A stretch of 60,610 nucleotides of DNA from Nitrososphaerota archaeon (GCA_027886865.1 JAPCJR010000009.1:10000-70609), one strand, 5' to 3'; shown: positions 16,942 to 25,386, numbered from the stretch's first letter. A program made the numbers and translations. The notes: generated by a model not told the origin, from the letters alone.

Positions 16942-17334
16942 CTACTTACCGAGGTAAGCTATTGCGTCAATCTCGACGAGCAGGCCCTTCGCCGCGAGCT
17001 CGACTATTACAGCCGTACGGGCTGGAGGGGCGTCAGGGAAGAACTCCACGTAGACTTCGTTCATCAGAGGCCAGTCCTTGGCTTTCGTCAGGAAGACTCT
17101 AACCTGAACGACGTCTTCGAGAGAGCCGCCAGCGGCCTCGACGATCGCCTTGATGTTCTGCAGTGTTCTTCGCGTCTGTTTCTTGATATCTTTGCCCACC
17201 ACCTTTCGAAGCTTCTTGGGGTCGAAGGCTGCCTGTCCCATCACAAACAGGAAATCTCCAGCGCGGACCGCCTGCGAGAAAGGTCCGTAGTCGCGCCCGG
17301 GAGCGTTAGGCGTCGTGATGATCTTCTTGGCCAT
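16942..17334 (-). CDS. ridA: RidA family enamine/imine deaminase
   Basis: A 130-residue RidA/YjgF/UK114 protein of normal length. It has GPFSQAVRAGDFLFVMGQ near residue 17, NIKAIVEAAGGSLEDVVQVRVFL in the middle, and the catalytic-arginine region PARTAVIVELAAKGLLVEIDAIA at the end, including the Arg and Glu expected in active members. RidA hydrolyses reactive enamine/imine products of PLP enzymes. That fits a region with several PLP enzymes (aminotransferases, D-threonine-aldolase-like, SelA-like, threonine synthase). It has its own TATA box at 17357-17367, about 28 bases from the ATG, and is 210 bases upstream of the peptide-binding gene on the same strand. Confidence 0.93.
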   Translation of the reverse strand: MAKKIITTPNAPGRDYGPFSQAVRAGDFLFVMGQAAFDPKKLRKVVGKDIKKQTRRTLQNIKAIVEAAGGSLEDVVQVRVFLTKAKDWPLMNEVYVEFFPDAPPARTAVIVELAAKGLLVEIDAIAYLGK

Positions 17335-17356
17335 TTAGGACCATATGGGGGCGATT

Positions 17357-17367
17357 CGTATAAAGCC
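17357..17367 (-). promoter_or_regulatory. TATA box of ridA
   Basis: GGCTTTATACG on the complement, centred about 28 bases before the ATG at 17334, indicating a leaderless transcript. Confidence 0.55.
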
Positions 17368-17407
17368 TTTACACAAACGTCGGTGGTAGTCAGGGTATCA
17401 GCCCCGC

Positions 17408-17423
17408 GTATAATGCATTAATA
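17408..17423 (+). promoter_or_regulatory. TATA-type promoter of the rraA-like gene
   Basis: An AT-rich block (GTATAATGCATTAATA) about 33 bases before the TTG at 17449. It contains the self-complementary core ATGCAT/TGCATTAA-like sequence. Confidence 0.5.
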
Positions 17424-17448
17424 CCAAAGGCGATTCTCAGAGGTCTCG

Positions 17449-18144
17449 TTGAAGCAGACAACTAAAGCCCTGGATTCGAGGACGAAGGGCCTTTTGGAGG
17501 TTCTTTCGGGCATGTACGTAGCTGCGGTCTCCGACATACTTGACGACATGGGATTCAACAACCAGGTGATGGTAGCCGGAATCAAGGCGGTGAACCCCGA
17601 GACCAAACTAGTCGGGGTGGCCCTGCCTGTGGAGACCACATGGTACAAGGGATACAAGAAGTTCGACGATTTTTCGTACGAACCGCTCTTCAAGATATTT
17701 GACGGTATCTCCCCCGGCTGCGTGATAACGATCGCGACCGAGGGAAGGACGACCGCAGCCTGTTGGGGAGAGCTCGTTTCGAACGCCGCAAGAGGCAAGG
17801 GCGCTGCGGGGTTCCTCACGGATGGGTGCGTGAGGGACATTGAGGGAATATTGGACATATCCCCACCGTTCCCTGTATTCGCTCTAGGATACAACCCAGC
17901 CCGTTCGGAGGGAAGGCTGGAATACGGGCGTACCAACATCCCGTTGGTCTGTGGCGGAGTCAGAGTCGAACCGGGCGACATAATATTCGGTGACAGAGAC
18001 GGTGTAGTGGTCATCCCAAAGAAGGTGGCGGATAAGGTGGTGAAGAAAGCCGAGGACACCGTGAGCAGGGAGTCCGCATTCAGGTCCGACATAAGAAAGG
18101 GGACGGACCTGCGAGCGACGATTGAAAAGTACGGCGTGGCGTAG
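17449..18144 (+). CDS. RraA-like protein (HMG/CHA aldolase or oxaloacetate decarboxylase family)
   Basis: A 231-residue member of the RraA fold. Key family stretches are DILDDMGF near the N-terminus, GELVSNAARGKGAAGFLTDGCVRD (residues about 104-127; the G-x-L...DGxxRD site binds metal and substrate in the aldolases) and PGDIIFGDRDGVVVIP near 183-198. Family members are class II pyruvate aldolases or oxaloacetate decarboxylases; the RNase E inhibitor role of bacterial RraA is not expected in an archaeon. TTG start chosen from the TATA spacing. Followed after 80 bases by a SelA-like PLP gene on the same strand, possibly the same transcript. Confidence 0.87.
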   Translation: MKQTTKALDSRTKGLLEVLSGMYVAAVSDILDDMGFNNQVMVAGIKAVNPETKLVGVALPVETTWYKGYKKFDDFSYEPLFKIFDGISPGCVITIATEGRTTAACWGELVSNAARGKGAAGFLTDGCVRDIEGILDISPPFPVFALGYNPARSEGRLEYGRTNIPLVCGGVRVEPGDIIFGDRDGVVVIPKKVADKVVKKAEDTVSRESAFRSDIRKGTDLRATIEKYGVA

Positions 18145-18224
18145 CGAGATGAGCCCGCTTCTCCTAACATCACAGGAATCCGGCCTAACGGCAGGTTCGG
18201 ATATCGCGGAGCTGCACAGATAAA

Positions 18225-19367
18225 ATGCTGAAGGATATCGGGGTCACCCGCATAATCAACGCCGTCGGGACTACGACTCTGACGGGAGGTTCGGTACTCA
18301 GTCCGGGGGTGCTCGCCGCCATGACCGAGGCGAGCCAGGTCTATGTTGACATGCCCGACCTGCACAGGAAGGCCGGAGAGCGAGTGGCTAAGATGCTGGG
18401 GGTCGAGGCCGCTTATATCACCTCGGGAGCATCAGCGGCCTTAATCCTGGGACTGACCGCCTGCATGACCGAAGGAGACCTCGGAAAGATGAGGCGGGTC
18501 CCCAAGACGGAAGGAATGAGGAACGAGGTAATCGTCCAGGGGATGCACCGGAACATGTACGACCGGGGCATCGAGCTCGCAGGTTGCAAGATCGTCGAGG
18601 TCGGGAACGACGAGAAGACATCTGAGAGCGATTTTCGGAGGGCGTTCAACGATAAGACTGCAGCCGTCGTGTACTTCGTCTGGGACCCGCAGGAGGGAGT
18701 CCTCCCGCTGGAGAAAGTGATATCGATTGCTCATGAGCACAATGTCCCGGTCATAACCGACGCGGCCGCCGAGCTCCCCCCCATTGAGAACTTGACAAGA
18801 TATCTGAAGATGGGGTCTGACCTTGCGGTGTTCAGCGGAGGGAAGGACATAGCGGGGCCGAACGATACCGGCCTTCTCCTCGGCAGGAAGGACCTGGTAG
18901 ACATGGCCATGCGACTGGGACCGCATAGCTATGAGATCATAGACCCTAAGCTGAATCCCTATCGCCGCACGATAGTGTTCACAGGTAGGCCGATGAAGAC
19001 GAGCAAGGAGGATGTCCTAGGTCTCATGACGGCGCTCTCGGAGTACCTGGGTACAGATCAGGGAAAGAGGATAGCAAAATACGACGAGCGGGTGAAGCGG
19101 ATGGTCCGCGCCCTGTCGGCACAGAAGACAGCGAAGGTGAGCAGAATCTGGCCTCCCTACGGACACCCGAGGCCTCTCACGATTCCGAGGGTGGAGCTCG
19201 AGCTAAAGACAGCGAAGGCGGCCCAAGCGCTCGTTGCGGGCCTGAAGCAGAACAAACCGCCGATATACGTCTGGAACATAGAGAACAAGGTCTTCATCAA
19301 CCCCCAGTGCGTCGCGGAAGAGGAGGACGAGGTAATCGTCCACAGGCTGAAGCAACTCCTGCGCTAG
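18225..19367 (+). CDS. SelA-like PLP enzyme (D-glucosaminate-6-phosphate ammonia-lyase related)
   Basis: A 380-residue fold-type I PLP protein of the SelA-like family. It starts at the family-typical position (GVTRIINAVGTTTLTGGS), has an ITSGASAALILG loop at about 65-76, ITDAAAELPP with the cofactor Asp (D179), and the Schiff-base lysine in FSGGKDIAGPNDTG (K207). No SECIS, selD or selenocysteine tRNA is visible, and relatives of this size without SelA N-terminal and C-terminal domains are mostly lyases such as D-glucosaminate-6-phosphate ammonia-lyase. It pairs with the RraA-like aldolase upstream; together they could dehydrate/deaminate an amino-sugar acid or amino acid and cleave the keto acid formed (inference). 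Confidence 0.83.
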   Translation: MLKDIGVTRIINAVGTTTLTGGSVLSPGVLAAMTEASQVYVDMPDLHRKAGERVAKMLGVEAAYITSGASAALILGLTACMTEGDLGKMRRVPKTEGMRNEVIVQGMHRNMYDRGIELAGCKIVEVGNDEKTSESDFRRAFNDKTAAVVYFVWDPQEGVLPLEKVISIAHEHNVPVITDAAAELPPIENLTRYLKMGSDLAVFSGGKDIAGPNDTGLLLGRKDLVDMAMRLGPHSYEIIDPKLNPYRRTIVFTGRPMKTSKEDVLGLMTALSEYLGTDQGKRIAKYDERVKRMVRALSAQKTAKVSRIWPPYGHPRPLTIPRVELELKTAKAAQALVAGLKQNKPPIYVWNIENKVFINPQCVAEEEDEVIVHRLKQLLR

Positions 19368-19399
19368 CTCGCGCGACAGGGCGTCCTAATCGACCGGTC

Positions 19400-20734
19400 C
19401 TACGGAATCGGAACTATCTTGTGCTTAGTGAACTCTTGCTCTACCAACGCAATCACCTCATGGCGAAGGTCGCACGGGGACCAGTGCTCGTGAACCAGGT
19501 TCCAGCTGTCCTCCACTCTCTCGAAGACGAAGGAGACCCTCGACTTCAACTCGAAGCGCAGGTCCCCCACGGTCATATCATATGAGAACCTGAATGTCGC
19601 AATCGCCCCTCCGAGGAATCGCGTTATCCGAAGGTCGTCGATTTCACAGCTGCTGTGGTGAAGCGTCTTGACGATTCTTGCGTCTCTGATGATGGTCTGA
19701 TTGAGGTTCCTCAGGGTGTAAGGTGGGAAATCTCCGAAGGCCGTGTAGTGCTTCGACCTGAGCTTGGAGAACTTGGAGAGATTGCCTGAATTTAGGTTGT
19801 CCAGGAAAATCTTTCTTATGATGCTTGTGATCTGTGATTCCAGGTCGTCGCCCTTAGGCTCCCTACCGGCGAACCCGTCCAGAAGACCGTGAAGCTTGAA
19901 CCTGAACTGTATCAGGTCTTCCTTCGCCCCGCGGTCTTCTTCATGGAGCGAGTCAATCAGGTTGCTAATCCTGATCATGGCGATCCTCACGGCTGAGGAC
20001 GCAGCCTTTTTCACCTTCGCCCGTTTCTCTGCGTCGGTGGGAGACACAAATGGGACCAGGCCGCGAGAATCGTGTGCTTCCCTGGCCGCGCCTTCTTTCT
20101 GCCCGGAACTACCGGCAGCCGTCTTGGCCGCCTCGCGGAGCTCCGCGACCGTCAAGCCGTCTCTAAGGACGACCTCCAAAAGTTCGGCTTGCTTCGAGAC
20201 GTCCTTGACCCTAGTGAGTTCCCAAGCATTGCTCGCAGTCAGTAGACGTCTACTGACTAGGCTCTGCACGGACAGGGGAAGGTTAAGCAGCAGGATTCTG
20301 TGTGAGACGTATTCCTCGCTCTTTCCTATCCTGGCGGCCAGGTCGGTGATGCTGCCATAACCGTACTTGTTCACATAGATACTGAAGGCCCTCGCCTCCT
20401 CAATCGGGTCGAGCGTCTTCCGATGTATGTTCTCTTCGAGCGAAACCTCGAAAGCCTCCCGGTCGGGGACGTCCATTATGATGGCCGGTACCTCCACGAA
20501 GCGGTTCATTCTGCAGGCCCGGAATCTCCTGTGACCGGCGATGATCTCGAACTTGTTGCCGAGCGGCCTCACCACGATCGGCTCTATCAGGCCCTTTGAC
20601 TTGATGGAGAGAGCCAGCTCCTCCAACTCACCGATATCTTCTCTCAGGGGAAACCTCGACTCAACAACAGACCGAACGGGGATGAACTCGACGAAATTCG
20701 CGGCCTTCAGATAGCTCTTGAGGCGCACCCTCAT
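19400..20734 (-). CDS. ParB/Spo0J-type DNA-partition protein fused to a C-terminal NTF2/SnoaL-like domain
   Basis: A 444-residue protein. Residues 15-110 form the ParB/Srx nucleotide-binding domain with AGHRRFRA (66-73) and ENIHRK (101-106), the motifs that bind CTP in ParB. Residues 125-150 form the KorB-like helix-turn-helix (SITDLAARIGKSEEYVSHR). A polar linker (205-245) and a helical stretch follow. The C-terminal 150 residues have the pattern of an NTF2/SnoaL-like domain: helices about 298-325, then strands ending SFVFERVEDSWNLVHEHWS (401-419), where the W-x-hydrophobic-V-x-x-H pattern is diagnostic. Bacterial ParB has a short dimerising C-domain instead. No ParA neighbour is present. 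A perfect 22-bp palindrome lies inside the gene. TATA box at 20759-20769; ATG start. Role inferred: DNA segregation or a nucleoid-linked regulator. Confidence 0.85.
   Translation of the reverse strand: MRVRLKSYLKAANFVEFIPVRSVVESRFPLREDIGELEELALSIKSKGLIEPIVVRPLGNKFEIIAGHRRFRACRMNRFVEVPAIIMDVPDREAFEVSLEENIHRKTLDPIEEARAFSIYVNKYGYGSITDLAARIGKSEEYVSHRILLLNLPLSVQSLVSRRLLTASNAWELTRVKDVSKQAELLEVVLRDGLTVAELREAAKTAAGSSGQKEGAAREAHDSRGLVPFVSPTDAEKRAKVKKAASSAVRIAMIRISNLIDSLHEEDRGAKEDLIQFRFKLHGLLDGFAGREPKGDDLESQITSIIRKIFLDNLNSGNLSKFSKLRSKHYTAFGDFPPYTLRNLNQTIIRDARIVKTLHHSSCEIDDLRITRFLGGAIATFRFSYDMTVGDLRFELKSRVSFVFERVEDSWNLVHEHWSPCDLRHEVIALVEQEFTKHKIVPIP
20237..20258. repeat. Perfect 22-bp palindrome inside the parB-like gene (candidate ParB site)
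   Basis: The half-site AGTCAGTAGAC is followed directly by its exact reverse complement GTCTACTGACT, with no spacer. It codes for part of LVSRRLLTAS just after the helix-turn-helix region. Known parS sites are 16-bp palindromes often placed in or near parB; this sequence is different from the bacterial consensus. A perfect palindrome of this length is expected about 0.015 times by chance in a window this size (60,610/4^11). Its function as a binding site is inference. Confidence 0.6.
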
Positions 20735-20758
20735 GCATCCTCGATTAGGAGAGAAGCG

Positions 20759-20769
20759 GCTATAAGATT
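20759..20769 (-). promoter_or_regulatory. TATA box of the parB-like gene
   Basis: TAATCTTATAG on the complement, centred about 30 bases before the ATG at 20734, consistent with a near-leaderless transcript. Confidence 0.5.
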
Positions 20770-20783
20770 ATTGCCGAACCACG

Positions 20784-20809
20784 TTTCTCGGGTTTCTCGC
20801 ACATTTCTG
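20784..20809. repeat. Short direct repeats between parB-like and dimethylformamidase-like genes
   Basis: TTTCTCG at 20784-20790 and 20793-20799, with a variant TTTCTG at 20804-20809, spaced about one helical turn apart. They lie upstream of both divergent promoters and could be a regulator binding site; no more can be said. Confidence 0.35.
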
Positions 20810-20842
20810 CCGGACTGGGTCGCGACCTGAAGGCGCCGACAA

Positions 20843-20852
20843 GAGTTAAATG
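20843..20852 (+). promoter_or_regulatory. TATA-like element before the dimethylformamidase-like gene
   Basis: GAGTTAAATG. It predicts a transcript start near 20873, which lies after the ATG at 20866 but before the ATG at 20905 and therefore favours the later start. Confidence 0.4.
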
Positions 20853-20904
20853 CGGAAACACGCCTATGAGTTTCGTGCGAGCTTCGACCAGCGGACATAG
20901 GTCG

Positions 20905-23154
20905 ATGGAAATCGTGGGATACGCGGACAGGTTGTCGATTGAGCCAGGACAGGTGATACGGTTCATGGTAAGCTGCTCTGAGCCGAAGTACAGAGCGGAC
21001 ATGGTCCGCCTAATTCACGGAGACGAGAACCCGTCTGGGCCCGGGTTCAAAGACGAAAAGGTAGAGAGCATCGGTGAATCCCTGGCCGGGGAGGCGCAAA
21101 CATTTCGACTCGGGTCCCACATCGCCGTCAAGGACGGGCCCACCCTCAGGGCTCTGCGGTCTTTCACGGTGCAGGCATGGATTTACCCGACCACGCCGGG
21201 GAAGGGAAGTCAGGCGGTCGTCTCGCAACTTCAGCGGGGAGGTTCTGGATACGCCCTGTTCTTGGACGAGGGCGGCCGGCTCCTAGTAAAGGTCGCGGGT
21301 CCCGACGGAAAGGTTCACGAGCTCAGGGGTGCCAGCCGAATCCGAGCCCTGCGGTGGTATTTCGTCGCGGCCACCTACGATGGGAGGACGGGGCGAGTCT
21401 CGCTTTACGAATCGATCCTAGGAGCTTCCGAGCTCAGGGAGCGGGAATGGTCTTCGACGGAAAAAATACCCGCGGGCCTCTTGACGCAGCCGAAATCGGG
21501 GCTCACAATAGCCGCCTCTGCGGTCTCAGGGAGGGTGAGCTCGCATTTCAACGGAAAGATAGACGGTGTCAAGGTCTACTCTCGAGCGCTGTCTGGGGCA
21601 GAGCTGAAGAGGCTGTCGCAGGACGTCCCCGCGAATCAGGTTCGCGGACTAGTGGCGGCTTGGGACTTCGCCCGCAACACGCATTCGACGAGAATAAGGG
21701 ACACTTCGGGCAACGCGAACCACGGCGAGTCCGTAAACTTTCCGATGAGAGCGGTGACGGGGCATAACTGGTCGGGTCACGACTACGATTTCAAGCGCTT
21801 GCCCGTCGAGTACAACTCCATCTATTTCCACGACGATGACCTCGGGGACGCCGGGTGGAAGGTCGGGTTCGAGTACAGAGTCCCGAAAGAGACCAGGAGC
21901 GGCGTCTACGCGGCCTGGGTGCGGACCGGCAAGTCTGAGGATTACATCCCCTTCTTCGTAAGGCCGAAGAAAGGCAAGCCAACGGCGAAGATAGCGCTGC
22001 TCATCCCCACGCTCAGCTATCTCGCATATGCGGAAGAGCACGCCCTCTCGGACCCGAACGTGCGACGCACACTCGACATAAAAGACGCGGATTATCCGCG
22101 CCAGGCCCAGGACGTCTACAACGTCGAAAACAATCTCCTTGGGCTGTACGACCGCCACAGCGACGGTACCGGGGTCTGCTACACGTCTCGCCTAAGGCCC
22201 ATCACAAACATGCGTCCGAAGTACTTCTCACAATCCCTCAATGCAGGCAAGGGCTCACCGCATCAGCTCAACGCTGACCTTCATCTCGTGGATTGGATGG
22301 AGGCAAAGGGTTACCGGTACGACGTGATAACAGACGAAGACCTCCATCAAGAAGGATTGGCTCTTCTCTCACCCTACAAGGTCATAGTCACCGGATCTCA
22401 CCCTGAATATTGGACCGAGCAGATGCTCGATTCCATGCAGGAATACTTGGACGGGGGTGGTAGGATGATGTATCTGGGAGGGAACGGCTTCTACTGGGTG
22501 ACCACCGTAAATCCCGAAAACCCGTACATCTTCGAGGTCAGACGATGGGGAGGCACCGGAACGTGGATGGCGGAGCCGGGTGAATACTACAATAGTTTCA
22601 CGGGCGAGCTGGGCGGAGTCTGGAGGGGTCGCGGGAGGCATCCGCAGAAGATGGTCGGGGTCGGCTTCACCTCGCAGGGGTTCGACGTCAACAAACCGTA
22701 CAAGCGTCAGAAAGGCGGCAGGGACCCGCGTGTCGGCTTCATCTTCGACGGAGTCGGGGCCAACGAATTGATAGGGGACTTCCCGTCGCTCGTCATGAGC
22801 AGAGGGGCAGCGGGTTACGAGTTGGACAGGGCCGACTACGCTCTCGGCACCCCGGTCCACTCGCTGGTCCTCGCGACTGCGAGCGGCTTCAGCGACAACT
22901 ACCAGCACGTCATCGAAGAAAACACACTCATGGACAACAAGCAGGGGGGCACGACCGACCCCCAAGTGAGGGCTGACATGGTGTACGTCGCGTATCCCAA
23001 GAATGGTGCCGTCTTCTCGACGGGGGCGATAGCTTGGTGCGGGTCCTTGTCGTATAACGGGTACGAGAACAGCGTCTCCAGGGTGACCGGCAACGTGCTG
23101 ACCAAGTTCTCGACGGCCAAGGAATTGCCCCGATTGGACGCTCAGGAAGACTAG
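20905..23154 (+). CDS. N,N-dimethylformamidase large (beta) subunit homologue
   Basis: About 749 residues from the ATG used here (762 from the ATG at 20866). The N-terminal part has IVGYADRLSIEPGQ and IHGDENPSGPG, then a LamG/jelly-roll domain (about 85-237), then the catalytic domain with IPTLSYLAYAEE, DGTGVCYTS, LHLVDWMEAKGYRYDV, and TGSHPEYWTEQM. In bacterial DMFase, as I recall, iron is held by two tyrosines and a glutamate; the equivalents here are the Tyr pair in SYLAY, Y426 and E501, with H499 beside them. The enzyme splits dimethylformamide into dimethylamine and formate in bacteria. The small alpha subunit gene is not seen in this window. Cytoplasmic; no signal peptide. The true amide substrate in this organism may differ. 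Confidence 0.85.
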   Translation: MEIVGYADRLSIEPGQVIRFMVSCSEPKYRADMVRLIHGDENPSGPGFKDEKVESIGESLAGEAQTFRLGSHIAVKDGPTLRALRSFTVQAWIYPTTPGKGSQAVVSQLQRGGSGYALFLDEGGRLLVKVAGPDGKVHELRGASRIRALRWYFVAATYDGRTGRVSLYESILGASELREREWSSTEKIPAGLLTQPKSGLTIAASAVSGRVSSHFNGKIDGVKVYSRALSGAELKRLSQDVPANQVRGLVAAWDFARNTHSTRIRDTSGNANHGESVNFPMRAVTGHNWSGHDYDFKRLPVEYNSIYFHDDDLGDAGWKVGFEYRVPKETRSGVYAAWVRTGKSEDYIPFFVRPKKGKPTAKIALLIPTLSYLAYAEEHALSDPNVRRTLDIKDADYPRQAQDVYNVENNLLGLYDRHSDGTGVCYTSRLRPITNMRPKYFSQSLNAGKGSPHQLNADLHLVDWMEAKGYRYDVITDEDLHQEGLALLSPYKVIVTGSHPEYWTEQMLDSMQEYLDGGGRMMYLGGNGFYWVTTVNPENPYIFEVRRWGGTGTWMAEPGEYYNSFTGELGGVWRGRGRHPQKMVGVGFTSQGFDVNKPYKRQKGGRDPRVGFIFDGVGANELIGDFPSLVMSRGAAGYELDRADYALGTPVHSLVLATASGFSDNYQHVIEENTLMDNKQGGTTDPQVRADMVYVAYPKNGAVFSTGAIAWCGSLSYNGYENSVSRVTGNVLTKFSTAKELPRLDAQED

Positions 23155-23238
23155 GAAGGCCGTGAAGCGGGGAATTCAAAGCTGCGTCACAGTTTATAGC
23201 ACCATGAATCGTGTGCCCCTGGAAGTGTACCATCAAGC

Positions 23239-24123
23239 TTGAAACTAGCAAACTACGAGAAGAACGGCCTCACGAGGGCGGGGATCGTCGAAGACGGCAA
23301 GATCTATGAGATTTCTCTGGGGACGGGGAAGACAGGCGCAAAGGAACTTACGGCAATCAACAGCGTCGATGAGTTGCTGGATGAAACTCTTCTCGCGGCG
23401 GTCATGAAGGCCGAGTCAAGGCTGACCCAAGGAAAAGGTACTCCTCTAAAATCGGTCAGGCTAAAAAGTCCGGTGCTGTATCCGGAGAAGATCTTCATGG
23501 TCGCAGTGAACTACGGCGCCCACGGCAAGGAGACGAACACACCGCTGCCCGAATATCCTTATCTCTTCACCAAGTTCCGAAACGCGATAATAGGTCCCGA
23601 AGACCCGATCCTCCTCCCCAGCTCTTCGAAGAAGGTTGATTGGGAGGTTGAGCTGGCCGTAGTGATAGGAAGGGAAGGCAAAGACATCAAAAAGACGAAG
23701 GCCTACGACTACGTCGCCGGATACACGGTGTCCAACGACGTCAGCTACCGCGATTTTCAGGGACAGAGGAACGAGAAACTCGGTCTGAACTGGGTCAAGG
23801 GAAAAGGCATGGACGCCTCGCTTCCCATGGGCCCATGGCTTGTGACACGGGACGAAATCCCCGAACCGCACAGCCTCGACATCTCCCTGAGTGTGAACGG
23901 AGACAGGAAGCAGCACTCCAACACTAAGGACATGCTCTTCAAGATCGACGAGTTGATAGCTTACGCATCGATCGGCACGACTCTCCGTCCCGGAGATATC
24001 ATCTCGACGGGCACCCCCGATGGCATCGCGGCGGCGACCGGTCAGCCCTACCTCAAAGACGGTGACGTGGTGGAGGCCAAGGTCGGAAAGATCGGGACCC
24101 TCCGCAACCCCGTCAAGGGCTAG
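23239..24123 (+). CDS. Fumarylacetoacetate hydrolase (FAH) family protein
   Basis: A 294-residue FAH-family enzyme with an N-terminal domain opening MKLANYEKNGLTRAGIVEDGKIYEI and a C-terminal catalytic domain. The latter shows VNYGAHGKE, PSSSKKVDWEVELAVVIG (metal-binding glutamates), GYTVSNDVSYRDFQ and GDIISTGTPDGIA near the end. Family activities include fumarylpyruvate hydrolysis, 2-keto-acid decarboxylation and oxaloacetate decarboxylation, all with Mg or Mn. TTG start; a TATA-like GTTTATAGC at 23191-23199 leaves a leader of about 20 bases. It sits between the DMFase-like and M20 genes, which fits a short catabolic string. The exact substrate is not readable. Confidence 0.9.
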   Translation: MKLANYEKNGLTRAGIVEDGKIYEISLGTGKTGAKELTAINSVDELLDETLLAAVMKAESRLTQGKGTPLKSVRLKSPVLYPEKIFMVAVNYGAHGKETNTPLPEYPYLFTKFRNAIIGPEDPILLPSSSKKVDWEVELAVVIGREGKDIKKTKAYDYVAGYTVSNDVSYRDFQGQRNEKLGLNWVKGKGMDASLPMGPWLVTRDEIPEPHSLDISLSVNGDRKQHSNTKDMLFKIDELIAYASIGTTLRPGDIISTGTPDGIAAATGQPYLKDGDVVEAKVGKIGTLRNPVKG

Positions 24124-24258
24124 AGAGGCCCCGTGCCTCCTCCAATCCTGACAGGATAGTGCTCATCGGGTCCAAAGAGGAACCATGTGTCTCGAGGAGG
24201 GCGCGGCGCGCTATCATGAACTTCAACTTCAATTAGTGCCTGCAAGGACCACCCGCTG

Positions 24259-25386
24259 TTGAATTCATCCGACCTGGCGAAATCCCTCGTATCGTTCAAC
24301 ACTCAGAACCCTCCGGGCAACGAGCAACGTTGCGCGGCCTTCATCAAGGATTATCTTGAAGACCTGAGAATCGAAGGAACCGAGGTCGACCTCCAGACGT
24401 TTGCAGACGAGAGGGCCAACATAGTGGCGACGTTCGGAAGCGGTCCTCCCGGCCTCCTGTTCGCTGGACACTTGGACGTGGTCCCGGCAGGTGACGTATC
24501 AGCTTGGTCCTCTCCGCCGTATGACGCGGAGGTCCGGAACGGAAGGCTCTACGGGAGGGGGACCGCCGACATGAAATCCGGGCTGGCCGCAATGCTCGCC
24601 GCAATGGCCTCCGCCAAGGGAAGACGACTCAAGCGAACGCTTTCTTTCGTGGGGACTGGGGGTGAGGAGAAGGCGTACGTTGGTTTGTACGCTCTGACCG
24701 AAGACAAGATCGCCAAGCGAATAAGGGCCCGCTGCGGCGTCGTCGGAGAACCGACCGAGATGAAAGTGGTCCGAGCGCATAAGGGCGGCGTGGCTTGCAA
24801 GGTGACCTTCCCAGGCCGAAGCGCCCACGCGAGCGCCCCCTCCCTGGGGATAAACTCAGTTGAGAATTGCGGCGCATTCCTCGGGGCGCTTAAGGCTCTG
24901 GGGAGGACGATGTCGGAGGTCAGGGACCCCGAACTCGGAAGCATGACTCTGACCCCCACGATGATCAGTGGAGGAACGAAGGAGAACGTGATTCCCGACT
25001 CGTGCGAGCTGATCATCGATTCGAGGTTCGTCCCCGGACACAGCGCAGAGGAGGTGGTCGAAGCGTTGAATTCTGCGGCGGGCAAGCTGCACAAGAAAGA
25101 CCCGATGTTTGAGGCCCACGTTAGTGTGCTCTACAAAGCACCCGCCCTATCGGTTCCGCGGGACGAGGAGATAGTCAAGCTTACGGAATCGCTGACCGGG
25201 TCGAAGTCCGGGACGGCGACCTACTGCACGGAGGCTCCAATCTATTGCGGGCTAGGCATTCCGACGGTAGTGCTGGGACCGGGCAGCATCAAGCAGGCAC
25301 ACGTCGTCGACGAGTATGTGACGTTGAAAGAGGTGACCCGCGCCGAGGCGATCTACAAAAAACTGGTCGCCGGAATCTGCCTGTGA
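24259..25386 (+). CDS. M20 family metallopeptidase (ArgE/DapE-like deacylase)
   Basis: A 375-residue M20 zinc enzyme. Metal ligands and catalytic residues appear in order: FAGHLDVVP (H71, D73), [10 protein letters not shown] (D104), and GTGGEEKA (E136/E137), with a dimerisation domain containing SAHAS-type [12 protein letters not shown] around 190 and a final histidine in KQAHVVDEY. This is complete. Family members remove acyl groups from amino acids (N-acetylornithine, N-succinyl-DAP) or cleave small peptides; given the peptide importers here, an aminoacylase or carboxypeptidase role is plausible. The TTG at 24259 gives the family-typical N-terminus ([18 protein letters not shown]). No obvious TATA is close; it may read from the FAH promoter. 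Confidence 0.92.
   Translation: MNSSDLAKSLVSFNTQNPPGNEQRCAAFIKDYLEDLRIEGTEVDLQTFADERANIVATFGSGPPGLLFAGHLDVVPAGDVSAWSSPPYDAEVRNGRLYGRGTADMKSGLAAMLAAMASAKGRRLKRTLSFVGTGGEEKAYVGLYALTEDKIAKRIRARCGVVGEPTEMKVVRAHKGGVACKVTFPGRSAHASAPSLGINSVENCGAFLGALKALGRTMSEVRDPELGSMTLTPTMISGGTKENVIPDSCELIIDSRFVPGHSAEEVVEALNSAAGKLHKKDPMFEAHVSVLYKAPALSVPRDEEIVKLTESLTGSKSGTATYCTEAPIYCGLGIPTVVLGPGSIKQAHVVDEYVTLKEVTRAEAIYKKLVAGICL

Noticed and set aside
18225..19367. Selenocysteine synthase (selA) call
   Set aside because: The protein lacks the extra SelA domains, and no selenium genes are visible; a SelA-like lyase is the safer call.
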